A stretch of DNA of 28,701 bases, from NCBI GenBank assembly GCA_964455395.1, contig CAYVWB010000059.1:1-28701 (forward strand), written 5' to 3'. Both the position numbers and the translations under genes were made by a program. The stretch is from CAYVWB01 sp964455395. GTDB taxonomy: Bacteria; Desulfobacterota; Desulfovibrionia; Desulfovibrionales; Desulfovibrionaceae. How positions within the stretch are numbered: the stretch's first letter is position 1; each line of letters opens with the position of its first letter. A model generated the notes under the pieces. It made no database searches. It was not told where the DNA came from and worked only from the letters and a program-made list of their open reading frames with translations. Below are positions 7,161 to 14,795 of the stretch, in pieces.

Positions 7161-10019
7161 TCAGGCGTTGGCTTCCCGCACGGTGAAGCGCCAACGGCCT
7201 TCCACTCGTCCCGCCGCCTCTTCCAACAGGGAGAGCGCCTCCCGCCGTACGGCGTCCACCACCAGAAGCCGGGGCTCCTCGCCGGCCCCCTCCCTGGACC
7301 CATCGCCCTGTCGCGAGCCCCGCCGCAGGATGGCGTCCGCCAGCAGGGGCGTCACCTCCAAACGCAGCACGTTGTCCACGCTGCGCGCGCCGCCGCCGCC
7401 GTCCGCGGCCATGTCGGCCACGGCGTCCACCAGCGCCGCGGTGTACTCCAGCTGGACGCGCCCCTGCTCCGCCGCCTGCCCGGCCAGACGGAAGAGCTTG
7501 AGCGCGACAATTTCCCGTAGCGCCTCCCTGGAAAGCGGGGCGAATTCGGCGACCACCAGCCGTGCGAGCAACGCGGGCGGAAAACGGCGCTGGAGCTCCT
7601 GTCGGGGTGAAAGCGGGCCCTCTCCGGAGGACTCGGCGACGCAGCCCGGCGCCCCGCCGGAGATGTCGTGTGCGCTTCGGCCGCCGGCGCTCGTCGCCGC
7701 ATCGCCAGGATCGGACAGTGTGGTTGTCAGAAAGAAGAGCGAGTGGCGGCAGTCCACGGCGCGGCCCTCGGCGTCGGTGACGAGCCCCTTGTCGAAGATG
7801 TGGTGGAACAAGCCGAGAATCTCGGGATGCGCTTTTTCGGCTTCGTCCAGCAGAACCACGGAATACGGCCGCCGGCGCAGGGCGTCCGTAAGGGCGCCGC
7901 CTTCGCCGTAGCCCACATATCCCGGGGGCGAGCCGATGAGCCGCGTCACGCTGATGCGCTCCTGATACTCGCTCATGGAGAAGGTGAGCAGGGACCCTTC
8001 GTCGCCGAACAGGAGCGAGGTGACGGCGCGCACGGTCTCTGTCTTGCCCACGCCGGGCGGTCCCGCCAGAAGGAAGACGCCGAGGGGTGAGTCCGGCTCC
8101 TTGAGACCGGACTTGGCGGCGCGGATGGCGCGGGTGATGGTTTCCAGGGCGGCGTCCTGCCCACGCACGCGCTCACGCAGGGCGAATTTCAGGCCCAGCA
8201 CGCTGGCGGCCTCGTCGCGGCGCACCTTGCCGAGCGGAATGCCCGTCCACTGGGAAACGATGCGGGCCACGGCGTCCGGGTCCACTTCATGGCGTACGAG
8301 AGGCGCGTCCCCCTGGAGCACGGCGAGCTCCTGCAGGCACTGCTCCAACGCGTCACGGCTGTCCGGCGCATCATCCTGTCGGGGGCTGACGGCTTCCTCG
8401 GCGGCGCGTTCCCGCAAGGCGAAGAGACGCTGCACGAGGGCGCCTTCCTTGATCCAGCGTTCCTCCAGGCTGCGGGCTTTCTGCTTGCGGGCGTCCAGGC
8501 GGTCCCACGCCTCGGCGAGAACCGTTTCGCGCACCTCCAGGCCGCCTTGGCGGTCCCGCATGAGGCCGTCTATTTCGCGGCGCTGGTCTTCTATCTCCCG
8601 TTCCAGATCGTCCAGAGCGGGGGGGCGGCCGGTCAGGGAAAGCCGCACCCGCGCAGCGGCGGTGTCCAACAGATCCACGGCCTTGTCCGGCAAGAACCGT
8701 CCGGTGATGTAGCGCGCGGCGAGCTCTGCGGCGGCGGTGAGCGCGTCTTCGCGGATGGTGACGCCGTGGTCCGCTTCATACAGCGGCTTGAGGCCGCGCA
8801 GGATGCGTGCGGTGGTCTCCACGGAGGGTTCGCCAAGCACCACGGGCTGGAAGCGTCGGGAGAGGGCGGCGTCCTTCTCGAAATAGCGTTTGTATTCGCC
8901 CCAGGTGGTGGCGGCGATGGTGCGGACTTCCCCGCGCGCCAGCACGGGCTTGAGCAGGTTGGCGGCGTCGCTGCCGCCGGGTCTGCCGCCGGCGCCGATG
9001 AGGGTGTGGGCTTCGTCGATGAAGAGGATGACGGGCTCGTCGGCCTGCTGGATATCGTTCAGCACGCGTTGCAGGCGGTCTTCGAATTCCCCTTTGAGGC
9101 CGGCGCCGGCTTCAAGCAAACCGATATCCAGACTCCAGATGGTGACGCCACGAAGCATGGTGGGCAGGCGACGCTCGTGGTCGGAGCGGTTCCTGTCTTC
9201 GGCGATGCGCAGCGCCAGGCCTTCGGCCACGGCCGTCTTGCCCACGCCGGCGTCCCCCACCAGAATGGGGTTGTTCTTCCTGCGCCGCGCGAGGATGTCG
9301 ATGATGCGGCGGATCTCTTCTTCCCGACCGAAGACCGGGTCGATGCGGCCCTCCAGGGCTTTCTCCGTCAGGTTGATGCAGAAGCGCCGCAGGGACTCTC
9401 CGGGCGCCGGCTCCATCTGCACGGCGTGGCGCAGGGGGACGGCGCCGGCTTCCCTCGCCGAGGGCGAGACTTCGGATGCGGATGCCGGCGTCGCCTCACC
9501 GGAGGATTCCGTCAGCTCCCTAAAGCTTTTGCGCAGCGCACCAGCAGCGTTCACACCCAGATGTTCCGCCATGAGGCCGGTCAGACCCGGCTCTCCGGCG
9601 CCGTGTTCCAGCAGCGCCAGCACCACGGCGCCGGAGCGGATGGCGTCCTCCCCGAACTCCAGGGAAGCGAGGAGCCAAGCGTCCTGCAGGAGCGACACCA
9701 GGGAAGCCGTCAAGGAGGGTCGGCCAGCGTGCGTTCCGGCCGGCGCGCCGCCAGGGTCCCCAGCCACCGGCGCTGGCGCGGCGTCCACCATCGTCTGCAG
9801 GGAAGCGACGAGGGTCTTGGCGGCGTGGGGCGACTCGGCCATGGCGGCGGCGATGACGGCTGCGTCCGTCGCTTTGTCCGCAAAGAGCAGCAGGAGGAAA
9901 TGTTCCGGCCGCACTTCGCCGTGGCCTCGGGCGGCGGCGAGGCTTGCGGCCGCTTGCAGGGCTTCCATGCAGCTGGGGTTCAGCCGCTCGAGCAGGCGTT
10001 TCAGGTCGATGCGCGCCAT
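7161..10019 (-). CDS. clpV: ClpV/TssH-type AAA+ ATPase
   Basis: The 952-residue Hsp100 protein has a Clp N-domain (1-165), a variable linker (170-205) and two AAA+ modules: Walker A GDAGVGKT at 255-262 and GPPGVGKT at 653-660, Walker B ILFIDEA near 331 and VVLLDEA near 721. ClpV hallmarks are NLTEKALEGRIDPVFGR, the GLKGEFEDR pore loop and TTWGEYKRYFEKDAAL, with a middle domain shorter than in ClpB. ClpV recycles contracted type VI secretion sheaths. The second-module sensor-1 position, normally Ser-Asn, reads Thr-Thr (FFLTTTLSD, near 762-770). No sheath, tube or baseplate gene is in the window. Start at 10019 matches the family N-terminus; the frame stays open further upstream but that stretch is not family-like. 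A weak ribosome site is a caveat. Probably co-transcribed with its neighbours. Confidence 0.88.
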   Translation of the reverse strand: MARIDLKRLLERLNPSCMEALQAAASLAAARGHGEVRPEHFLLLLFADKATDAAVIAAAMAESPHAAKTLVASLQTMVDAAPAPVAGDPGGAPAGTHAGRPSLTASLVSLLQDAWLLASLEFGEDAIRSGAVVLALLEHGAGEPGLTGLMAEHLGVNAAGALRKSFRELTESSGEATPASASEVSPSAREAGAVPLRHAVQMEPAPGESLRRFCINLTEKALEGRIDPVFGREEEIRRIIDILARRRKNNPILVGDAGVGKTAVAEGLALRIAEDRNRSDHERRLPTMLRGVTIWSLDIGLLEAGAGLKGEFEDRLQRVLNDIQQADEPVILFIDEAHTLIGAGGRPGGSDAANLLKPVLARGEVRTIAATTWGEYKRYFEKDAALSRRFQPVVLGEPSVETTARILRGLKPLYEADHGVTIREDALTAAAELAARYITGRFLPDKAVDLLDTAAARVRLSLTGRPPALDDLEREIEDQRREIDGLMRDRQGGLEVRETVLAEAWDRLDARKQKARSLEERWIKEGALVQRLFALRERAAEEAVSPRQDDAPDSRDALEQCLQELAVLQGDAPLVRHEVDPDAVARIVSQWTGIPLGKVRRDEAASVLGLKFALRERVRGQDAALETITRAIRAAKSGLKEPDSPLGVFLLAGPPGVGKTETVRAVTSLLFGDEGSLLTFSMSEYQERISVTRLIGSPPGYVGYGEGGALTDALRRRPYSVVLLDEAEKAHPEILGLFHHIFDKGLVTDAEGRAVDCRHSLFFLTTTLSDPGDAATSAGGRSAHDISGGAPGCVAESSGEGPLSPRQELQRRFPPALLARLVVAEFAPLSREALREIVALKLFRLAGQAAEQGRVQLEYTAALVDAVADMAADGGGGARSVDNVLRLEVTPLLADAILRRGSRQGDGSREGAGEEPRLLVVDAVRREALSLLEEAAGRVEGRWRFTVREANA

Positions 10020-10063
10020 TGTCGTAGGTGCGTAGGGGGCCGGGCTCCCCGATTGGGAGCGCG

Positions 10064-10804
10064 TCAGAGGGTGGGTCGGTAGGTGTCCCCGGGGTGGGTG
10101 TACAAGAATGTGGTCTGGGAGTTGTTGAGTTCCCGGGCGAAGGCGCGCAAGGCTTCCACTTGTCCGAAGCAATGCATGGGCACCAGGAGCCGGGGTTTGA
10201 GCCGCCGGGCGAACTCCACGCCGCCGGCCCAGTGGGTGAGTCGCGGGTCCGCGTTCACGAAGGCGATGTCCAGACCGCGCACGGCTTTGCCGCGCAGTTC
10301 CTCCAGGGTCTTGCGGAAGTGATCGTCGGCGAAGGCGCGTGCGGCGTCGTCCTGGTTGGGCCAGCTCCAGCGCGCCACGTCTCCGCCGAACCAGACGGAG
10401 CCGCCGGGCCATTCGATGAGGAAGCCCACGCCGAGGTCCGTGCTCTCGAAGCCGTGGACGACGAATTCGTCCTGGTGGACTGCGCCGCCAGGCTCCACTA
10501 TATGGACATCCTCGCGGTGTTCGGGGTTGAAGGCCTCGCTCAGGTCGGCCACGTCTTCCGAGACGAAGAAGGTCACGCTTTCCGCTTGCGGCTCCAGGAG
10601 AGCGCGCAGTTCCGGGTCGAAATGGTCGGCGTGGCTGTAGGAGATGAAGCAGACGACGCGTTTGTCGGAGACGAGGGCCTCGATGAGTTCCGCAGCGGCG
10701 GGGGGCCGGTGCTGGGCGCCCGGCGCATCGAAGAGGAGGATGGTGTTTTCGGCGTCTTCGAGGGCGAGCGCGAAGGCGTCGTGGTGGATGTAGGTCAGTT
10801 CCAT
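10064..10804 (-). CDS. Metallo-beta-lactamase-fold hydrolase, UlaG-like
   Basis: This 246-residue protein has the metallo-hydrolase fold of the UlaG/YtkL group. The metal motif reads YSHADHFD at residues 56-63 (His58, Asp60, His61, Asp63 kept), while the first His of the usual H-x-H-x-D-H is Tyr56. Later elements are WFGGDVARW with a metal-bridging Asp near 146-155 and PMHCFG with a His near 215. Members hydrolyse phosphoester, lactone or related bonds; the substrate here cannot be read from sequence. ATG at 10802-10804 is preceded by GGAG. It ends 44 bases before the ClpV start and is probably the first gene of the hydrolase-ClpV-glycosyltransferase operon. Confidence 0.85.
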   Translation of the reverse strand: MELTYIHHDAFALALEDAENTILLFDAPGAQHRPPAAAELIEALVSDKRVVCFISYSHADHFDPELRALLEPQAESVTFFVSEDVADLSEAFNPEHREDVHIVEPGGAVHQDEFVVHGFESTDLGVGFLIEWPGGSVWFGGDVARWSWPNQDDAARAFADDHFRKTLEELRGKAVRGLDIAFVNADPRLTHWAGGVEFARRLKPRLLVPMHCFGQVEALRAFARELNNSQTTFLYTHPGDTYRPTL

Positions 10805-10842
10805 CGTGGGTCTCCAGGCGGCCGTGGGCGGCGCTGACGTCG

Positions 10843-10938
10843 CCCCCTTTTTTCGGGGGCGGGGTCTCGAGGGGGGTCGCTGACGCCGCAGCGAGTCGTT
10901 AAGGGCTTGTCATGATCCCTTGTCGCAGGCAAGCCCTT
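10843..10938. other. Gap with two stem-loops between the zinc-ribbon/receiver gene and the hydrolase
   Basis: The 167-base gap 10805-10971 holds no gene. GCCCCC and GGGGGC around a T-rich loop form a hairpin at about 10842-10860. A second, AAGGGCTTG (10901-10909) with CAAGCCCTT (10930-10938), has 9 bp and a 20-base loop. Either could end transcription of the pilT operon, which runs into this gap from the right, but neither has a T-run on that strand. Confidence 0.4.
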
Positions 10939-10971
10939 TGTGCAAGGGCGTGGCCGCGGCGGTCCACGGCG

Positions 10972-11583
10972 CTAGGCGCCATCCTGCACTTGCGCGAACC
11001 ATCGGTAGTAGATCTCGAAGCCTTTGATGGCGTTGTTGAAGAGATCTTCGGCGCGGAGAGCTTCGTTCTTGTTGAAGTACACGTTGACGCTGCGGCGGAA
11101 GGCCATTTGCGGATCCAGACTGGCGGCTTGATCGCCCACGAGGACAAGGTTGATGCGTCGTCTGCGCAGGCCTGTCCAGGTGGCGATTTCCTCCAGGACC
11201 ACTTCGTTTTCGGGCGTCTCCTCGACGACGACGATATCGTATTCGTTGAGCCGCAACTTGAGCACGGCTTCGTCGGCGCTGCTGGAGCGACTGATGTAGT
11301 AGCCGTTGGCCTTGAAGAATTCCTCGGAGTTTTCCTTCCACTGCTTGTTGGCCATGGCGAGACAGACGACTTTGGCCCCCGGGGGAAAGACCTCCGGCTC
11401 CATGGTGGAGTACGGCACGGAGGAGGTGCGGCCCAAGGCGCTTGAGCCTTGGTCCCGCGCGCCGCGGGAGACCACGATCTCCGTGCGGCAATGCGGACAC
11501 TTCACCTTGAATTTCGGCGCATTGGGCAGCTTTTCGTCGGGAATGTTGAGATCGCGTTCACACTGGGAACATTTGATGCGCAT
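10972..11583 (-). CDS. Zinc-ribbon protein with receiver-like (pseudo-receiver) domain
   Basis: The 203-residue protein starts with an MJ0042-type zinc ribbon (Cys5, Cys8, Cys29, Cys32), then a low-complexity linker (40-68) and a CheY-like alpha/beta domain (70-195). In that domain the strand that normally ends in the phosphorylated Asp reads YDIVVVEETPEN, so the acceptor position is Glu121, while a Lys (172) sits where receivers keep their switch lysine (VYFNKNEAL). It is therefore likely a non-phosphorylated receiver fold used for binding. Start ATG has AGGAG 7 bases before it. It is the last gene of the series pilT, second ATPase, small zinc ribbon, this gene, which suggests a link to pilus retraction or surface behaviour; that is inference. 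Domain call is good, role unknown. Confidence 0.82.
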   Translation of the reverse strand: MRIKCSQCERDLNIPDEKLPNAPKFKVKCPHCRTEIVVSRGARDQGSSALGRTSSVPYSTMEPEVFPPGAKVVCLAMANKQWKENSEEFFKANGYYISRSSSADEAVLKLRLNEYDIVVVEETPENEVVLEEIATWTGLRRRRINLVLVGDQAASLDPQMAFRRSVNVYFNKNEALRAEDLFNNAIKGFEIYYRWFAQVQDGA

Positions 11584-11604
11584 GGCGGCTCCTGAAGGCG
11601 TGGC

Positions 11605-11652
11605 TATGCGGATGCCTGGATATGTGGATGTGCGCGTATGCGGATACGCGGT
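11605..11652. repeat. Three 16-bp direct repeats overlapping a palindrome
   Basis: TATGCGGAT, TATGTGGAT and TATGCGGAT start at 11605, 11621 and 11637, exactly 16 bases apart. The third overlaps a perfect inverted repeat, CGCGTAT (11633-11639) with ATACGCG (11644-11650). They lie 22-70 bases upstream of the zinc-ribbon/receiver start codon, where an operator would be expected. A further stem, ACGCCG with CGGCGT, lies at 11671-11686 in the same 185-base gap, which contains no gene. Confidence 0.6.
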
Positions 11653-11768
11653 TCAGAGTAGACGTCCTGCACGCCGACAGCGGCGTTGCACGCGACTGAA
11701 GCCGTCGGGGAAGTCGACTTGCGCTGGCGACCGCGTCCGTCTTCGGGTTGCATCAGACACGCCTTGCG

Positions 11769-12113
11769 CTAATCATCGTCGTCAGGGAATTCCAGTTCGG
11801 CGAACTCGTCCATGCGCAGAGCGGCGGCAGCGCCCACGCGACGCGGCTGCGCATCTGGCTGACGTGTGTGCGAAAACGCCGCCAACCGCCGGGTCATGCG
11901 TTGGAGCACGGTGTGGAGGGCGGCCAGCGTGGTGTCCGTGAAGCGTCCGGCGAGGTCGGCGTCCACCTGCAGGGAAGCGCTTCGGGTGGCGGCGTCCACG
12001 CAGAAGGGCTCATCGCAGCGGGGGCATGTGATGCGGAACATCTGCACGTCTTCCGGGAACAAGTCGTCGTCGATGTGGAGGCGTCTTCCGCAGGCGGGGC
12101 AACTCAGGCGCAT
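11769..12113 (-). CDS. Small zinc-ribbon protein
   Basis: The 114-residue protein opens with an MJ0042-type zinc ribbon, Cys5, Cys8, Cys30 and Cys33, very like the ribbon of the downstream receiver-like protein. The remainder is helical (about 45-85) and ends in an acidic tail rich in Asp and Glu. The start codon lies 6 bases beyond the stop of the upstream pilus ATPase gene, with GGAG inside that gene's end, so translation is probably coupled. No catalytic motif is visible; a binding or adaptor role is inferred. Being tied to the pilT-type genes suggests a part in pilus control. Confidence 0.8.
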   Translation of the reverse strand: MRLSCPACGRRLHIDDDLFPEDVQMFRITCPRCDEPFCVDAATRSASLQVDADLAGRFTDTTLAALHTVLQRMTRRLAAFSHTRQPDAQPRRVGAAAALRMDEFAELEFPDDDD

Positions 12114-12119
12114 GGCGGT

Positions 12120-13289
12120 TCACTCCGTCTCGACGCCGTATTCGGTGTCGAGTTCGAGGTTGTCGATATCCGTGACTTTCTCCCCACGCGAGGCTTTGAG
12201 CTTGTCGATGAGCTGTCCCAGCACGGAGCGGTCGCTGGCGGCCAGCATGGCGGTTTCCTCGGTGATGCGGCCTTGGGAGAAGAGCGCGAAGATGGATTGG
12301 TCGAAGGTGCGCATGCCGAAGGTTTCGCTGGTGGCGAGCACGCGGTAGAAGGTCTTCTCCTCGGTTTCGCCGTTCACGATGAGGTCTTCGATACGCAAGT
12401 TCTTGCGCAGGATTTCGAACGCAGCCACGCGACCGCCCCCCACTTTGGGCAAGAGCCGCTGGGAGATGACGTACTTGAGACTTTCCGCCAGACGTGTGCG
12501 GATGAGTCGCTCTTCCGCCAGCTCGAACATGCCGATGATGCGGTTCACGGTCTGGCCGGTGTCCGAGGTGTGCAGGGTGCCCAGCACCAGGTGGCCGGTT
12601 TCCGCAGCGGAAAGAGCGATATCGATGGTTTGGCGATCCCGGATTTCACCCACCAGGATGACTTTTGGCGCTTGCCGCAGCGCAGCGCGCAAGCCGCTTG
12701 AGAACTCGTCGAAGTCTAGACCGAGTTCGCGCTGGTTCACCGTGGCCTGCTTGTGCGGGTGCATGAATTCCACGGGGTCTTCCAGGGTGACGATATGCAC
12801 GGGCAGCGTCTCGTTGATCTGGTCGATGAGCGCAGCCAGGGAGGTGGATTTGCCCGAGCCCGTGGCCCCCGTGACGAGGACGAGGCCGAATTTCTCCTTG
12901 GCCATCTCGAAGAAGAGCTCCGGGAGATTGAGCTGCTGGATGGTGGGCACCGTGGTGGAGAGCTGGCGCATGACGATGGAAAGCGAGCCCGAGCGCGAGA
13001 AGATGTTCACCCGGAAGCGTGCGCGGCCCGGCAGGTGGTACGCCAAGTCGCAGGAGCCGTGTTCGATGAGGTCCCGGTAGAGCCGCAGGTTCTGGCCCAT
13101 CATGGCCATGGCGGCGGCTTCCGTCTGGAATGGCAGCAGGGGCCCCAGGTCCGGTTTCAGGGGCACGTCCTTCAACTTGCCGTGCACTTCGGCTTGCAGC
13201 GGCTTGTAGGCGGCGAAGTGGATGTCCGAGGTGTCTGCATCGAAGTCCAGCACTTGGGAGATGATGTGGTCCAGCTGCGCCCTAAGCAT
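12120..13289 (-). CDS. PilT/PilU-family type IV pilus retraction ATPase (second copy)
   Basis: The 389-residue secretion ATPase has a PAS-like N-terminal domain and a RecA-like core with Walker A GATGSGKST (about 142-150), Asp box HIVTLEDPVEF, Walker B VILVGEIRD and His box GHLVLGTLHT. It lacks the AIRxLIRE-type segment of PilT (the place reads ILRKNLRIEDLIVNG) and has a longer C-terminal tail, both features of PilU, the accessory motor that adds force to PilT. Its ATG overlaps the pilT stop by 8 bases, so translation is coupled. It acts as a cytoplasmic hexamer at the base of the pilus machine. PilU assignment is likely but rests on these features rather than on a tree. Confidence 0.92.
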   Translation of the reverse strand: MLRAQLDHIISQVLDFDADTSDIHFAAYKPLQAEVHGKLKDVPLKPDLGPLLPFQTEAAAMAMMGQNLRLYRDLIEHGSCDLAYHLPGRARFRVNIFSRSGSLSIVMRQLSTTVPTIQQLNLPELFFEMAKEKFGLVLVTGATGSGKSTSLAALIDQINETLPVHIVTLEDPVEFMHPHKQATVNQRELGLDFDEFSSGLRAALRQAPKVILVGEIRDRQTIDIALSAAETGHLVLGTLHTSDTGQTVNRIIGMFELAEERLIRTRLAESLKYVISQRLLPKVGGGRVAAFEILRKNLRIEDLIVNGETEEKTFYRVLATSETFGMRTFDQSIFALFSQGRITEETAMLAASDRSVLGQLIDKLKASRGEKVTDIDNLELDTEYGVETE

Positions 13290-14373
13290 TGCTCTGCTCC
13301 GTGAAGTCTTCCGGCGCGCGAGTGAGGAACTGGCGGAATTTCGATTTCTGGATGGCTTTGTTGTACGCGTCGTTGGGGTCGATCATGTTCTTGGAGAGCA
13401 GCTTCATGATCTCGTCGTCCAGAGTCTGCATGCCGAAGTTCTTGCCTGTCTCGATGACGGAGTTGATCTGGTAGGTCTTGTTGTCGCGAATGAGGTTGCG
13501 CACCGAAGGCACGCAGATGAGGATCTCCAGAGCAGCGACCCGACCCGGCCGATCGATGCGTTTGAAAAGCGTCTGCGAGATGACGGCGCGCAGGGATTCG
13601 GACAAAGCAGAGCGGATCTGCCCCTGGCGGTCGCCGGGGAAGACTTCGATGATGCGGTCCACGGTCTTGGCTGCGGAGATGGTGTGCAGGGTGGAGAAGA
13701 CCAGGTGGCCGGTCTCCGCAGCTTCAAGCGCCAGGGAGACAGTCTCCAGGTCCCGCATTTCACCCACCAGGATGATGTCCGGGTCTTCCCGCAAGGCTCC
13801 GCGCAGGGCGTTGGCGAAGCTTTTGGTGTCTCGGCCCACTTCGCGCTGGTTGATGAGGCAACTCTTGGGCTGGTGCACGAATTCGATGGGGTCTTCGATG
13901 GAGAGGATGTGGTCCTTGCGCTGTTTGTTGGCGTAATCCATGACTGCCGCCAAGGTGGTGGACTTGCCCGAACCCGTGGGCCCCGTCACCAGCACCAGGC
14001 CTTTGGGCAGCATGGCCAGCTGCGTCAGCAGCGGCGGCAAGCCCAGCTGCTCCACCGTGAGCACTTCTTCGGGAATTTCCCGGAACGCTGCGGCGATGCC
14101 CCGGCTCTGCATGTAGAAGTTCACGCGGTAGCGGGCCAGATTGGGCACTTCGTAGGAGAAGTCGATGTCGCCTGTCTCCTCGAATTCCTTGATCTTGTTT
14201 TCCGGCGTGATCTCGTAGAGCAGTTTCTTGAGCTCGTCGTGGCTGAGCACCTTGTATTTCACGCGCTGCAGTTCGCCTTGCAGCCGCACGACTGGTTGGG
14301 AGCCTGCGGAGAGGTGCAGGTCCGAACCGCCGTTTTCATGAAGCATCTTGAAAAACGCATCGATCTGGGCCAT
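13282..14373 (-). CDS. pilT: PilT, twitching-motility retraction ATPase
   Basis: The 363-residue protein is a standard PilT: N-terminal PAS-like domain with SDLHLSAGSQPVVRLQGEL, then Walker A GPTGSGKST, Asp box HILSIEDPIEF, Walker B IILVGEMRD, His box GHLVFSTLHT and a C-terminal SVRNLIRDNKTYQI segment equivalent to the AIRNLIRE motif required for retraction. It powers pilus disassembly in the inner membrane. The ATG at 14371-14373 is chosen because it fits the family N-terminus and has AAGGAG upstream; the frame is open further upstream but that part is not PilT-like. First gene of a four-gene operon, with a predicted promoter about 270 bases upstream and a long leader. No other pilus gene is in the window. 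Confidence 0.96.
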   Translation of the reverse strand: MAQIDAFFKMLHENGGSDLHLSAGSQPVVRLQGELQRVKYKVLSHDELKKLLYEITPENKIKEFEETGDIDFSYEVPNLARYRVNFYMQSRGIAAAFREIPEEVLTVEQLGLPPLLTQLAMLPKGLVLVTGPTGSGKSTTLAAVMDYANKQRKDHILSIEDPIEFVHQPKSCLINQREVGRDTKSFANALRGALREDPDIILVGEMRDLETVSLALEAAETGHLVFSTLHTISAAKTVDRIIEVFPGDRQGQIRSALSESLRAVISQTLFKRIDRPGRVAALEILICVPSVRNLIRDNKTYQINSVIETGKNFGMQTLDDEIMKLLSKNMIDPNDAYNKAIQKSKFRQFLTRAPEDFTEQSNA

Positions 14374-14527
14374 GGGACGCAAGACTCCTTGCTGGCGTTC
14401 GACATCGTTGCAGGCGCCGCCACTGCGTTCGTGAAACAACGCGCGGGGACGGACATCAGCACACTCGGGTCCTTTGCAGCCAGTCGACGCGCAGGCGCCG
14501 CATGGCCTAGCCCCGCGCCCCCCTTGC

Positions 14528-14544
14528 GGCCGCAGGCTTTGCGT
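14528..14544 (-). promoter_or_regulatory. Segment resembling the core of the class I cyclic-di-GMP riboswitch, in the pilT leader
   Basis: Read on the minus strand this is ACGCAAAGCCTGCGGCC, matching 16 of 17 bases of the ACGCAAAGCCTCCGGCC core of the Vibrio Vc2 riboswitch as I remember it. The upstream AGGGC is also present about 20 bases before it, but the GNRA-capped helix and the downstream tetraloop receptor are not evident. It may be a divergent or decayed aptamer or a chance match. Confidence 0.25.
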
Positions 14545-14642
14545 GTACGGTCTCCAGCCCTTCTTCGCCAACGTGGTTCCGCATCGTATGGCGCACGACA
14601 CGTTCCGTCTGCAAAGCGACAGATCCATACATTCGCACCAAT

Positions 14643-14671
14643 CATATACAATGTTCACGCATCCCCGTCAA
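14643..14671 (-). promoter_or_regulatory. Predicted sigma70-type promoter of the pilT operon
   Basis: On the minus strand TTGACG (14671-14666) is followed after 17 bases by TATATG (14648-14643), in a locally AT-rich patch. It implies a leader of about 265 bases before the pilT ATG. Confidence 0.6.
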
Positions 14672-14719
14672 ACACCCGCAACGCGGTCTCCCCGGTCTGC
14701 GGCCTGATGCTCCAGACGA

Positions 14720-14749
14720 TTTACACGCCGCCGCCGACCGTGCTAGTGT
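14720..14749 (+). promoter_or_regulatory. Predicted promoter of the thiamine cluster
   Basis: TTTACA (14720-14725) and TAGTGT (14744-14749) are 18 bases apart, with GC-rich spacer. It lies about 45 bases before the first start codon of the cluster. AGGAG near 14785 is the ribosome site. Confidence 0.45.
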
Positions 14750-14795
14750 CGCCATCCTCCAACCCCTGTCCCTCCAACATTCCAGGAGTGAACCC

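Larger units (their letters stand above)
14374..14795. other. Divergent regulatory region between pilT and the thiamine cluster
   Basis: This 422-base stretch holds no convincing gene. It carries back-to-back predicted promoters (minus strand 14643-14671, plus strand 14720-14749) and a roughly 270-base pilT leader with a riboswitch-like segment. The TPP riboswitch signatures expected before thiamine genes (a CTGAGA element and its partner) were looked for on the plus strand and not found. Confidence 0.6.

Noticed and set aside
8289..10082. 597-codon plus-strand frame opposite clpV
   Set aside because: Antisense shadow without any recognisable domain or ribosome site.
10020..10412. N-terminal extension of ClpV into the hydrolase gene
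   Set aside because: The extra 131 codons overlap a good gene out of frame, and the family N-terminus begins at MARIDLKRLL.
14701..14795. TPP riboswitch before the thiamine cluster
   Set aside because: The conserved CTGAGA and partner segments of the THI box were not found; the leader is also too short from the predicted promoter.
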